Below, one piece after another: positions 34,625 to 45,400 of a DNA stretch of 64,000 bases. The notes under the pieces are model-generated. The model made no database searches. It was not told the origin of the DNA and was given only the letters and a program-made list of their open reading frames with translations. The DNA comes from Mytilinidion resinicola (Eukaryota; Ascomycota; Dothideomycetes; Mytilinidiales; Mytilinidiaceae). The translations under genes were made by a program, and so were the position numbers. The stretch lies in NCBI RefSeq assembly GCF_010093595.1, contig NW_022985444.1, forward strand, positions 502,676 through 566,675, in the 5' to 3' direction. Each line of letters begins with the position of its first letter. Position 1 is the first letter of the stretch.

Positions 34625-35503
34625 TCAAACCTTCCTCGCCCCCGCCGTCCCCGTCGGTCCACCCGTACTCGCCGTCCCCGTCGCCGTCTGCTTCGCCACC
34701 GTCGCCTGCACCACCTGGCCCGCCGCATTAAAAATAATCTTCACTAGCGCACTCAGCGGCGAGTAACTATACGTCTTCTGCACCAGCCCGTTCCCCAGCT
34801 GCTCCGGCGTCCCCGTCTCCGTCATATTCTGCATATAGTTCCCTACGATCGTACTCACGCCGCCCACCTCCTGGACGATATTCCCGAGATTGTCCACCAC
34901 GAACGACAGCGTCGTGCCGCCCTGCGTCACGGAGCCCAGCAGCCCGTCCACCGCGCCCACGACCTGCGTCGCGACCGCGGTGACGTTGTTGATTGCGTTG
35001 ACGAGGAGCGGGTTTAGGTCGAGGGACTCGAAGACGCGGTTGACGATGTCGACGAGGTGGCCCAGGCGCACGATCAGCTCGAGCTTGGCGGAGACGTCGG
35101 AGATGGTGAGGTTGACTTTGGTGATGGAGAGCTGCACCCCAGCGTTGATGGAGACGATGCTCGCGACGTTGGCGTTGAGGTTGATGTCGGCTTGCAGGTT
35201 GTCGACGTCCAGCTCGATGCGGCCGACGGAGAGGGTGGGGACGTTGAGGAGGACGTCGGGGGGGCCGGACAGCGGGGTTACGGTTGCGGAGCTGCTGGAG
35301 CTTGGGAGGGTGAGGCTTGAGGGCGAGGAGGCGGAGGAGGCGGGTGTGAGAGGAGGGCTTGAAAACGGGGTGGTTAAAGATGCAGAGGAGGCGGGGGCGG
35401 GGAATGCGGTGGAGATTGTTGGGGAGTCTTGGGAGAAGCCGTGTGGGACGAAAGCTAGCAAGACGCAGGCAAGACGCCCAAAGGCAATTGAGTTGGACAA
35501 CAT
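34625..35503 (-). CDS. secreted protein of unknown function, paralogue A
   Basis: Single exon, 292 residues from the first ATG (35503). A signal peptide (FGRLACVLLAFVPHGFSQ) is followed by a Ser/Pro/Thr-rich linker (about 25-75), probably O-glycosylated. A conserved domain of about 100 residues follows: PDVLLNVPTLSVGRIELDVD, NLQADINLNANVASIVSINA, VNLTISDVSAKLELIVRLG and NRVFESLDLNPLL. It is made of short alternating hydrophobic strands/helices. The C-terminal third contains GNYMQNMTETG and YSYSPLSALVKIIFNAAGQV. The same domain order is found in the divergent gene at 36120-37004, so the two are paralogues. Location in the cell wall or medium is inferred. No catalytic motif seen. Confidence 0.8.
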   Translation of the reverse strand: MLSNSIAFGRLACVLLAFVPHGFSQDSPTISTAFPAPASSASLTTPFSSPPLTPASSASSPSSLTLPSSSSSATVTPLSGPPDVLLNVPTLSVGRIELDVDNLQADINLNANVASIVSINAGVQLSITKVNLTISDVSAKLELIVRLGHLVDIVNRVFESLDLNPLLVNAINNVTAVATQVVGAVDGLLGSVTQGGTTLSFVVDNLGNIVQEVGGVSTIVGNYMQNMTETGTPEQLGNGLVQKTYSYSPLSALVKIIFNAAGQVVQATVAKQTATGTASTGGPTGTAGARKV

Positions 35504-36119
35504 GTCTTGCAGAAAGAGAGACGGGAACTGAAGAGGAGAAAAAGGGCTGAACACCTAGACTTCACGAGAAACAAATCCCCCCAAGCGCTCTACAGATGCC
35601 CGCTCGTAATATGACATGGCTCTTTACTCTCCTTTCGGCTGAATGACATTTAGCGTTAGCCATTGAAATTTCTAGGAGGAGAAACCTGAATGTTCTGGGC
35701 CACGAGGGCGGAGCTGCGTGCAGTTCTCATGGTACAGGCCGTGCCGTGTTTCGGATTGACTCAGGGGGATCCCGATATACTGGGGTCCTACCCTGGTAGA
35801 TCTGGGGTAGAAACCGGATTCTCGATCAGCTCGAGATGCTTAAAAGACGCCTCTTAAGGCGGTATCCTGGTCCCCCTCAAAATCCCATCCCTTAATCGCC
35901 ATGCGTCCAATCTAAATGTCCCTAGTGATATCTCGCGTGCTTCCGTGCGGGTAAGCGGCTTCCGTCAACGGGCGATCTCTCTAAAGCAATCAGTCTCCCT
36001 GCTGCTGCATGAATTGGTCATTTCTTTCTTGCTAGTGTTTGTGTTTGTCATTGCAAAATCCGTATGCCCATCTTTACTGACCTCCTCCTCCTCGTTGCTT
36101 AAACCGCACAACCACCAAA
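35504..36119. promoter_or_regulatory. shared divergent promoter of the secreted paralogue pair
   Basis: The 616 bp between two divergently transcribed paralogues contain inverted repeats near the centre: CTACCC...GGGTAG at about 35788-35812 and CGCCTCTTAAGGCG at about 35846-35860. These are candidate sites for dimeric regulators; no specific factor is claimed. Confidence 0.4.
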
Positions 36120-37004
36120 ATGCGGTCTCTCATCACCAAGCTCATCCTGATTGCCTCCTTCTCTTGTGGACGTCTCTTGGTAAACGCCCAATCCACCGAT
36201 GATGGGGGCTATATTGGCTACTCCCTCACCCAACGCGGCGACAACGACGACGTCCTCTACGAAACCGCAAACACCAACGCTAACGTCTCGACGCTCGACC
36301 CCGAGCCTGACGTCTACCTGAACGCCACCGTGCACGTAGGCGAGATCGACATAACCGTCTCGAACCTCACCGCCAAAATAAACCTCGACGCGCAAGTCCT
36401 CTCGCTCCTCAAACTCAACGCCGGCGTAATCGCCCACATCGACCGCGTCTTCCTGCAAATCCAAAACGTCTCCGCAAAAGTCTCGCTCGAAGCCCGCCTC
36501 GGCAACCTCGTGCTCATGATCAACGACATCCTCTCGTCGCTGGACCTGAACCCCATCCTCGCTACCGTTGGGAACGACGTGGGGAGTATCGTGAACACGA
36601 CGGTTGGAGGGCTGACGACACCCTCGAATACGCTGAAGGAGAGGAGTTATAACCTAGAGCATAATATACTGTATGCGGTCAATGATTATAGCGGGCATAC
36701 ACACACGAACCGCGTGCTGGCGCAGAATGGGGATATTGTGACGGAGTCGTTGGATGATAATGGAGAGTTGAGTCGGGTGACGGTTACGGGGCATTATTTA
36801 AGCGATATGACGTTCAATGGGTATAATGAGAGTACGACTGCGGATGGGAAGGCGGCGAGGAGGTTGGAGTATGTGTATGTTCCGTTTAATGGGCTTAGTG
36901 TCGTGAGCGAGGTGTTTGTGGATGAGTCGGGGGCAGTGCTGCGCACGCAAGTTCTGAGTGAGGCGAGTGGGGGAGGGAGTAGCTCGATAGGAGGCCAGGA
37001 ATAA
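36120..37004 (+). CDS. secreted protein of unknown function, paralogue B
   Basis: Single exon, 294 residues, nearly the same length as its partner. A signal peptide (ITKLILIASFSCGRLLVNAQ) is followed directly by the shared domain: PDVYLNATVHVGEIDITVSN, LTAKINLDAQVLSLLKLNAG, FLQIQNVSAKVSLEARLG and NDILSSLDLNPIL. It lacks the Ser/Thr-rich linker of paralogue A. The C-terminal part also corresponds (GHYLSDMTFNGYNEST; YVYVPFNGLSVVSEVFVDES), so the similarity covers the whole mature protein. Several N-glycosylation sites are present. Codon use shifts from GC-rich at the 5' half to AT-richer at the 3' half. Confidence 0.8.
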   Translation: MRSLITKLILIASFSCGRLLVNAQSTDDGGYIGYSLTQRGDNDDVLYETANTNANVSTLDPEPDVYLNATVHVGEIDITVSNLTAKINLDAQVLSLLKLNAGVIAHIDRVFLQIQNVSAKVSLEARLGNLVLMINDILSSLDLNPILATVGNDVGSIVNTTVGGLTTPSNTLKERSYNLEHNILYAVNDYSGHTHTNRVLAQNGDIVTESLDDNGELSRVTVTGHYLSDMTFNGYNESTTADGKAARRLEYVYVPFNGLSVVSEVFVDESGAVLRTQVLSEASGGGSSSIGGQE

Positions 37005-37186
37005 TGAAATGGTAGAGCATGGATCAAGAAAATGTATTTCGGCGTTGTGTTGGGTTTCTTGCCTTTATGCGAATTGCATCGCCAGTTTGGTTGTCATTAG
37101 CGCTATGGCAGCTCGAATGCGTTGAATATACACAACCAGATTCCCGAAACTCGTTACAAGGAAAGCGTTTGCATCGGGATAATGTA

Positions 37187-38965
37187 TTACCAGTCCATCT
37201 CTTGCAGAATCTCATCATCAGAAGCCGTAGCCTCGATCCAATTCAAGCGCGCCCTCTCCGTGAACACGTCATCATCCGTTTCGGGACAACACAAAAACTC
37301 GATGCCTTTACTTTCAAATGCAGTCCTGATTAAAGCTTCCCTTGGATTGTCTTCTTCTGGAGGTTCGTCGTGGAACCACCTGCCGTCTTCGCTCGACAAC
37401 ATTATGTTCACTAACTTCAGGTTTGGGAACTGTTCGGAGCGAGAGGCTAGGCGTAGTAACTGCGTGAAGCCACGAGGAATGACGAAGCTGAGGTTGAGTG
37501 ATACGATGGAAGACGGCAACTTATCGGAAAGACAAGAGCGTATAAGTCCTGGGTCTGTATGTTCAAGGTACCCCGGACCCATTAGAACCTCATAACTCAT
37601 CCAGATCGTCTGGAGTTTGTCGAACTTTCGCAAAGATCCTAGGAAAGAGTCTTTTGTCTCAAGAGGGGGAACCTCTTCTACTTTCAGCAGCCTCAGATGC
37701 TCCAAGGAATCTTTTTGGGAGCGAAGTATTCGTTTTATGGGTCGGGGCGCAAAGGGCGGGTTGTCTTCCCCGCTTTCTACGGATTCGAGTCCATATCCAA
37801 AGGTCTTGAGGGCGGTACATGATTCTACAAGCTGTCTGGCGCCGTTTTCGCTTATGTAGGATTCATCCAGATCAATAGTAATTAGACGTGATGAAGATTT
37901 GGAAAAGCACCCTGGCTTAAACTCCATCAGATCCTCACCATAATAGCCTCGAAGGATACGTAGCGAAGGCAGATCGAATAGACAGGCAAACTGTTGCAAT
38001 GACCACCCCTCGGGTCCTGGATGAATATAGAAAGACTGCAAAGCTGGGAAAGGGTTCGCCGAGTTCAGGATAAATTTCTTCCAGTCGAGATGTGGAAGAT
38101 CCGGTGCTCCTTGGGTGATGAGGCGCTCAAGTTTTGGAAGCAGAGCAAGTACTAGCACAACTTCGGCATCCTCAACCCCTGCATGAATCATTCTCAGCCA
38201 GTCAACGTCTCGCCGAAGGTGAACACTGCTACTATTGATTCGCTCTTGTCGAGAGCCAGAGATAGAGGCCTGGAGAAGCTCGTTGTCAAGGTCATAGTCA
38301 GAATAATCGCCAAATTCGTCGAATTCGTCGTCTTCATCTGAACCGTCCGTTTCGTCTTCCTCGTCCTCGCCGTCGCCAGAATTGTTTTCACTGTATTCCG
38401 CATGCGTGTAGAATTGTCCCCCGGCAATTACAGTATCGAAGGGTGCTAACCTCCCTGTATTGATGACATCCACGTCTTCGCCATCTACGTCCCCTCGATA
38501 TTCCTTGCAAAGAGCTTGGTAACGATTCCATTCGATTTGGTCGTCCCAGTCCCCAAGCTCTGCATCGTTATCAATCACCCTGGCTTGTTTTGCAGCAGCT
38601 ACAAATAGCTCCACATCTTCTGTAGCGATATCTATGACTGCTCGCATAGCCTTCATGGAAGCTTCGGACCGCCACGGACGAAGCTCAACTTCTTGAACAC
38701 ATCGTGCCAAATCAGGACGCTTGGCGATGGTTCTCAAGAAAGACGTGAAAGGCTGCCAGTTCTGAACCGAGTTATTGTAGATGCGGTAGAGACGGGGATT
38801 GGCTACGGCGTTGAAGTTTTGTGAGACGTAGGAAAGTTGGAGTAGGTCTTTCTGGTCGGGAATCCAGCCGGTAATCTCGGAAAGAAGTTCGATGGGAAGA
38901 TCGTGAATGCGCGCCATATTGCTATGATGGCGGATATTTAGCTTCTTCGTCTGTGTGCTCGCCAT
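37187..38965 (-). CDS. F-box protein with leucine-rich-like C-terminal region
   Basis: Single exon, 592 residues. The N-terminal F-box (IHDLPIELLSEITGWIPDQK; about residues 18-60) would bind Skp1 and make this a substrate receptor of an SCF ubiquitin ligase. An acidic stretch (about 195-232, mostly D/E) interrupts the protein. The C-terminal half has LRR-like spacing (LPKLERLITQG, LPSLRILRGYY, SRLITIDLDESYISENGARQ, LQTIWMSYEVLMGP, SSIVSLNLSFVIP). A diverged, broken copy lies at 39888-41671 on the other strand. A second ATG at 38917 is possible. Substrate unknown. Confidence 0.82.
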   Translation of the reverse strand: MASTQTKKLNIRHHSNMARIHDLPIELLSEITGWIPDQKDLLQLSYVSQNFNAVANPRLYRIYNNSVQNWQPFTSFLRTIAKRPDLARCVQEVELRPWRSEASMKAMRAVIDIATEDVELFVAAAKQARVIDNDAELGDWDDQIEWNRYQALCKEYRGDVDGEDVDVINTGRLAPFDTVIAGGQFYTHAEYSENNSGDGEDEEDETDGSDEDDEFDEFGDYSDYDLDNELLQASISGSRQERINSSSVHLRRDVDWLRMIHAGVEDAEVVLVLALLPKLERLITQGAPDLPHLDWKKFILNSANPFPALQSFYIHPGPEGWSLQQFACLFDLPSLRILRGYYGEDLMEFKPGCFSKSSSRLITIDLDESYISENGARQLVESCTALKTFGYGLESVESGEDNPPFAPRPIKRILRSQKDSLEHLRLLKVEEVPPLETKDSFLGSLRKFDKLQTIWMSYEVLMGPGYLEHTDPGLIRSCLSDKLPSSIVSLNLSFVIPRGFTQLLRLASRSEQFPNLKLVNIMLSSEDGRWFHDEPPEEDNPREALIRTAFESKGIEFLCCPETDDDVFTERARLNWIEATASDDEILQEMDW

Positions 38966-39887
38966 CGCTGCTGGACGTACCCTACGTATTTTTATACTTC
39001 TAGATAGAGTACAAGTGTGTTCAGAGGAATACCAAGGCTAGCTTTCGGAGCTCGTGCGGATCAGATGCCAGGCTGGGCCACCTCTGGAGAACGTGGAGGT
39101 GGGATGGGGTAGGGCAATCGAGAGCTAGTCGCGAATTCAGCGTTTGAAAACCAATGGTGGAGTCTAGCATCAAGATACGATGCAACTGATGGGCTTCTGT
39201 CACACAGTCGTACTGGCGATGGATGTATAAAAGGATGCGCCGGTTGAGAGGAAGGGCTGAGGCCGGAGCCGATCACGCCAATCGATGGTACATGTATGTA
39301 CAACGCGAGAACCCGTGATCTCCACTCGGATCTGAACAACGTCGATCTACAGCCAGAAGTACGCCTCCTACCTTAGCCACGGCGTCCCTGATATGAATTG
39401 AGCAACATCGAGATCGAGGTCAGGCGCACGTCGAGAATGTGAGAGAAAAGCCACGCGTGGTTTAGTTGAATCAGTGTCGCGGAACCCTCACCACCACACC
39501 TGACCTTTATCACAACTTCCAAGCCTCTATCACAGCTTCCAAGCCTCTATCACATCCGTCACATCCAAGGAAGCCCGGAAACAGGTCGCGAAAGCCAGCT
39601 GACCTTCGGCGAATTCCGTCCTATTGTTGAGGGGCAAGGGACTGACTCGAGCACCGACCTCAGGAGTCAGCGACGAACGCCTCCAGAATACCACTTCTTC
39701 TACCACGCCTGGGCAACGTAGAACTATAGAACCTTCATGTGTATTCGCGTTCCACGCTAGTCCTCACCTACTTTCTCCCAGCAAACAGATCCATACATTG
39801 CCCTCGGAATTCCTCTTTTGCGTAGTTCTATCCTTCGTTACACTTCAAATACCGAGACGCCAACGCAGCTAATCTCCAATTGTCAGG
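38966..39887. other. divergent intergenic region with a short direct repeat
   Basis: The 922 bp between the F-box gene and its broken paralogue contain no gene. At 39506-39554 a 20-bp unit (cttccaagcctctatcaca plus one base) is present in about 2.4 tandem copies. Confidence 0.55.
39506..39554. repeat. 20-bp direct repeat, about 2.4 copies
   Basis: CTTCCAAGCCTCTATCACA at 39516 recurs at 39536 without mismatch, preceded by a partial unit (CTTTATCACA). Confidence 0.85.
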
Positions 39888-41671
39888 ATGGCCGGTTTCG
39901 TGGACCCACCGACTGAGCTTGTCGGGGAGATAATCTCCTATATTCCTAATCAAGCCGATCTCTGCCATCTATCACGAACTTTCGCACTATGAACGCCATA
40001 GTGACTTCTTTCCTTTACAAGATGTATGACAACAAAGACAAGGTCCCTTGGCTTCCGTTCACGCAATTTTTGAGGACCATTGCACAGCGTCCTGATCTGG
40101 CTTTACTTGTGAAGGATGTGCGTGTTCGAAGGTGGATGACGGAGCGATGCAAGGCGGAGGCGGAATTCGGCATCGCGCGAGGACAAGGCACAGATACCTC
40201 CTTCATGGACGTACTTTCTTATCAGGACCAGGTGTTGTTTGTAAATGTGGCGAAGCAGATAGGCCTCATTGACGCCCACGCTGATACCGGAGAGTGGGAT
40301 ATGGATTCTACAGAAATTAGGTATAGTGCATACATTGCAGTCGAGTATTATGACTTCAATAAGGCGGATTCTGACGCAGAAGATTCGAATACGGGAGGAC
40401 TTCCAGCGGATGCTGGTGAAGAGGAGGTTGCGGAAGTGCAGGAGGAGAATGTAGATGAGCAAGGCGACAATGACGAAGATGAGAACGACGGCGGCGATGA
40501 AGGTGATGGAACCGACGAGGACTCCGATTCAGATGACTCCGCTTCTGACTCGGATGCCAAGTTGGAGGCCGATGCATATGTGGTAGACATGCCTTCAGAC
40601 GACTCGGATGATGAGGATGGCCCCGACCCTACGGACGAAGAAGCGCACCGAATCAGGGCTGCACGATATCTCAGAGAGCGATGGGCAGACGTACGGCTAA
40701 GGCGGGACGCAGATTGGCCGAGAATGCTCTACACCAGCGTTGAAGATGCAGAACTCGTCCTATTGCTTGCCCTGCTTCCGAAGCTTGAAAAGCTCCAACT
40801 AGATGGAATACCGAACACCCCGTTTCTTTGCTGGAAGTCGTTCGTTCAAGAGTCATCGGATAGTCTGAAGTGTCTCCAGACTCTCAATATCAATGTGGGA
40901 TCTAAAGGGTGTTCGTTGGAGTGCGTTGGGCGCCTACTTACGCTTCCCTCACTCCATACTTTCACGGTCAAAATGTCGATGGAAGAAGAGGATGGGCCGC
41001 TGATATTTCCTCATCAAACCTAAAGACCATCAACTAAGATGACTCTTATCTGACAGACGCAGCTGCAAAAGCTCTGCTAAGCGGTTGCAAAGCGTTAGAG
41101 ACATTTGAATTCAGTCGCCACAAACATTATGAGCGAATGACATTACAGGCTATGGATGACGCAAGCTTTCAACCGAGATCTGTCATAAAAATGCTTCAAT
41201 CACAGCGGCATTCCCTAAAGAATTTGAGGATTGAACATCGATACAGATCTCCGGGATTTGGAGCAGGAGGACCTCTATTTTTCTATCCGTCGGCATCTGA
41301 CGATGCACATGAACTATTCATGGGCCCATTGGTTGACTTCGAAAAACTGGAGACTTTATGGACAAGCTACGAAGATCTCATAAGTCCAGAAAATGATGAA
41401 GAAGTCGGGCCAGCTCTAGAGGACCCTTGCCTTTCAGACGTCCTACCGCCATCTATCATCACCTTGAATTTGAGTGGTGTTCCCGAAGATAGTGTGGCTC
41501 AAGTAGTGAGAGTTGCAGATCTTAGTCCTGAATCTTAAATTGGTCAACGTGAGCTTCATGAGGATGGGGCGTGGGAGAATAGGTTATGCCGAGATCTCTG
41601 AGCTTGATTCCGCATTTCGGGCAAAGAATATTGAGTTTCTGTGGTGTTGGCGACTAATGAAAGGTTTGTAG
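39888..41671 (+). pseudogene. F-box protein pseudogene (paralogue of the 37187-38965 gene)
   Basis: The reading starts MAGFVDPPTELVGEIISYIP, the F-box equivalent, but shifts frame at about 39975. The main frame then runs 39989-41023 and matches the intact copy segment by segment (WLPFTQFLRTIAQRPDLALL; an acidic stretch; LRRDADWPRMLYTSVEDAEL; LLLALLPKLEKLQLDGIP). A second frameshift lies near 41010 and an in-frame TAA near 41035; the frame continues at 41137-41538 (HSLKNLRIEH, LETLWTSYEDL, SIITLNLSG). A third shift near 41535 precedes the last matching piece (LKLVNVSFM...FRAKNIEFLW). At least three frameshifts and one stop make it non-functional as F-box receptor, though the 344-residue middle frame might still be translated. 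Confidence 0.85.
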
Positions 41672-42476
41672 ATCGAGCTATGTCGAACTGGGCGCCTGGC
41701 GTGCCAAATTTCATTTGAGCTCACATCCAGTAACTGCTTCTAAATCTTTGACAGGCTTGTAATCTTAGTTGACAGTACCTAAGTGGTTAAGTGATTGCAT
41801 GCTACCTAGTACAATCTTGCGATATCAAGAAATTCGCTAGCAATATCTATTCATTGCAGCGAGCGGCATTCTAAGATTTCGTTCTTAGTATTTAAGAACG
41901 TATTAATACGACGGCGACTTGAACGCCGCGAAGGAAACTCAACGACGTACCTACACAGGTATGTACAGCGAGCAAAACGCTAGCCAATTAGCAGCTTGGA
42001 ATTGCGGCCCGCACGGGCCGTGTGCTAGAGCTCCTTCGCAGAGTGCCCTGGTGCCGTTCACTGCAGTCAACCCTGGACCGACCTCTCTTGAGTCATCATA
42101 GCCATCATAGTCATAGCCTCGTAGCAGACGCGATTTGTACCAGTGGTAGCAGTGCGCCTAGGGGCAACACACTCATACCTACCCCGCGCACAGCCACCCG
42201 ACAGGAGACCTGGGAGTCACAACTTCAACCGTGCATTCTCGTAGCGTGGCTGAGCTGAAGCAGGAGCTGTCGGTGTGTATATATTGCTCAACGTCCAAAT
42301 AGACACGGTATCAAAGCTGCACTTTCCTTCGATTCGTCGGTCCTTTTCCTCTCCGGTGTTGTGTTCATCATTGGATTCACTTGCTTGACCAAATTACACA
42401 GCTTTATCAATTACGGCTCTTCACGACTTTCTTTCATCAAACCCACCCTGCAGTCCGAAATCGAAAGCTTTCAGTT
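41672..42476. other. intergenic/promoter region
   Basis: The 805 bp upstream of the RNA-repair-like gene contain no gene. A perfect 8-bp inverted repeat, CGTTCTTA-GTATT-TAAGAACG, lies at about 41880-41900. Nothing else seen. Confidence 0.5.
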
Positions 42477-45400
42477 ATGGCGGCCGCCGAGAGCGCTTCA
42501 GATTCTTCAAGTATCGGTGTGGACTCTTACGAAACTGCCCTTTGCATTATACCCCCGGCAGATCTCTGCCACGACGTGGACCGCCTTCGTTCAGTATACG
42601 ACAAGCATCATGGGAGATGGCCTCCCCATATCAACGTCGTCTATCCCTTCGTTGCCGTCGAAGATCTTCCCCATGTCGCTCCTTTAATTCGGTCTACCTT
42701 GGCCGAGGGGCAGGCAGCAGGCGAGCTTCAAGAAATCCGCCTCAACCTTGGGCACGCGGATGTCTTCTCTCAGCCACACAGCAACACTATATTCATTGCT
42801 GATGGTGATGACGCTCACAACCAATCCTTATCTGCAACTCGAGGCTTGGTAATGGCTGCTCTAGGACAGAAGAATAACCCTCCCCATTACCATCTTACTG
42901 TTGGCCGGAGTGAAACCCGAGATACTGCTTCTCGAGAATTCTTACTTGAAAAGGCCAAACTACTCCCTCCGATCGATTGGACAGTACAAGAACTAGCTAT
43001 ACTTGTTCGGGAGCGGACCTATAGAGATGGCATTGTATCAAATCGAATGAGGATCTGGGGTACCATTCCGTTAAATTCCAGCCACACTCTTCTCGAGAGA
43101 GAGGAACTATCAGACGAAGAAGAAATTCAGGCCGAAACGGTAGAGAGCACCATCGCAACTAAGACAGTTCAGCCAGGATCTACATACCGCTTTTCTTCGG
43201 AGAGTAATTCATGGACTCGTTACGAATCATCCGTCTCACCAGAAAGCCAAGAGGACATGCCAACGTCCATACGAATCTCGAGCTACAACGTGCTGGTCGA
43301 TTCGATGCATCCACCTCCACGGGAAAGATACCCGCTCTTGGTCGAGACTCTGCTCTCCGCCTCCGCCCAGGCTGACATCTTGGTGCTGCAAGAAGTTACG
43401 GATGACTTCTTGTCTTACCTTTTAAAAATTGAAGAGATCCGAGAATGCTACCCTTTCACAACCCACGGACCGGCTCAGCAAGCCGACATTGGTCCAATGT
43501 CAAGCCTTCGAAATATCGTCGTTCTAAGCCGCTGGGCCTTTGGTTGGGAATATGTTCCATTTCAGCGGCGGCACAAAGGAGCGGTTGTCTTGAAATTCGA
43601 TCACGTTGGGCTCACAAAAGATTCCAGCTTCCATCCTCTGGTCGTTGCCGGCGTCCACCTTACTTGCGGACTCACCGACGGATCTGTTGCGGCGAAGCGG
43701 TCACAGGCCCAAACTACCGTGAGCCACCTTTCCCACAATTATAGAGATAGCCCATGCATCATTGCTGGTGATTTCAACATCTCTACTTCTACATGCACGA
43801 TCAACGAAGCCTCTAAGAACCACAAGATATCTCCTAATACCGAGACCGAAATTCGTTCTCTGGAGACCATGTTTTCTGAGGCCGAGTTTTCGGATGCATG
43901 GACCGTTGCACGCGTTGAGCTCGGACAAGCTACGGATAGATATGCAAGCAAGGAGGCTCATGCTGTTTTTGAAGGCGAGGAGGGAGCTACGTTTGATCCA
44001 ACAGAAAACCCTCTTGCTGCAGAAACCTCTGGGAGCCCAAACAACCGGCCGCAACGATATGACAGGGTTCTTCTTAAAGGTCAAGAGTCCTGGAACGTGT
44101 CCTCCTTTAACATGTTTGGTCAGCCTGATGACGATGACGAGGTGGAGATCTGTGCCAGTGATCACTGGGGTGTTCGTGCCACATTCACGGCGTCCACGAG
44201 TATTGGCAATCCAAAACCGACGTTGAACCTTCATGACCTAGGCCCAGTATCAGTATCGAGGACCTCATCTGCTATTCTCGACAATGAAGCACTTCACGCT
44301 TGTCTCCAATCCTCGAACATGATTCCTACGGAACGCCAAATCTATCAGCGAAAGGAAGCATTCGCGTTGCTAGAGACTATCCTGAATACCCGTTCAGACC
44401 TTCCATTCGTCCTCGTTCCCGTTGGTTCCTACGGCCTTGGAGTATGGACTACATCCTCCGACATTGATTGCATGTTTCTTGGGCAGATTAGTTCGAAGAC
44501 GTTTTTCGCTCTCGCTCGCCAGAGGATTCGGAAAGCATCGGGCCTAGGAGTTCGACTCCTGAGGAAAGTCGATGCGAAGACTGGCACTATGCTAGAAATT
44601 GATGTCAGAGGTATCCGAATGGACATACAGTACTGCCCTGCTGCGAGAATTGTCGAAAAGTATGTATTCTTGCTCAACCTTTGATGCTGTAAATTGCGTA
44701 AGCTAACGTCATAAAGCTGGCCAGAGTCGATTCGGCGACCTTCGTCCGATCCTATCTTCAGCCTAGCTATGCAGTCACTTCGAAAGCTTAAGGCGTTCCG
44801 AGACCAAGACTATCTCCAGCGCACGATTCCCGACCTTGCTGCATTCCGAACCGCTTACAGAAGCATTAAGCTCTGGGCTCAGCAACGAGGTATCTATTCC
44901 GCCAAGTTTGGTTACCTCGGGGGTATCCATATCACCCTGATGCTATCTCGAGTCTGCAAACTCGTCTCCGTCCTCCGTGGCACAGCTGGGATTACTGCTG
45001 CAGATATCGTCAGCATTTTCTTCCACCACTATGCTGAATTCAACTGGAAGTCCGACATGGTGTTTGACCCGTTCTTCGACAAGCAAGCTCCAAGATATTC
45101 ACGACTTACCAGAGAACCCATGGTTGTCCTTGGATTCCACACTCCTAACTTCAACACTGCGAATACAGCATCCGTACCATCTGTCAACACGTTGATCGAA
45201 GAGTTTAAACGCGCAGACTCAATATTATGCGAAGAAAAGATGACCTGGTCCAAATTTCTAGGAGGCAGCATCAGAGACAACGTCAATGCCGTAGAGTCTC
45301 GCCCAGGCGCACAGGATTTCCTCCAGACATATCAAAACTATATCAAGATTGGCGTCAATTACTGGGGTCCGTCTCTGAAGAAAGGTAGCGGGCTGGTGGG

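Noticed and set aside
34890..35531. 213-codon plus-strand frame
   Set aside because: Antisense shadow of secreted paralogue A.
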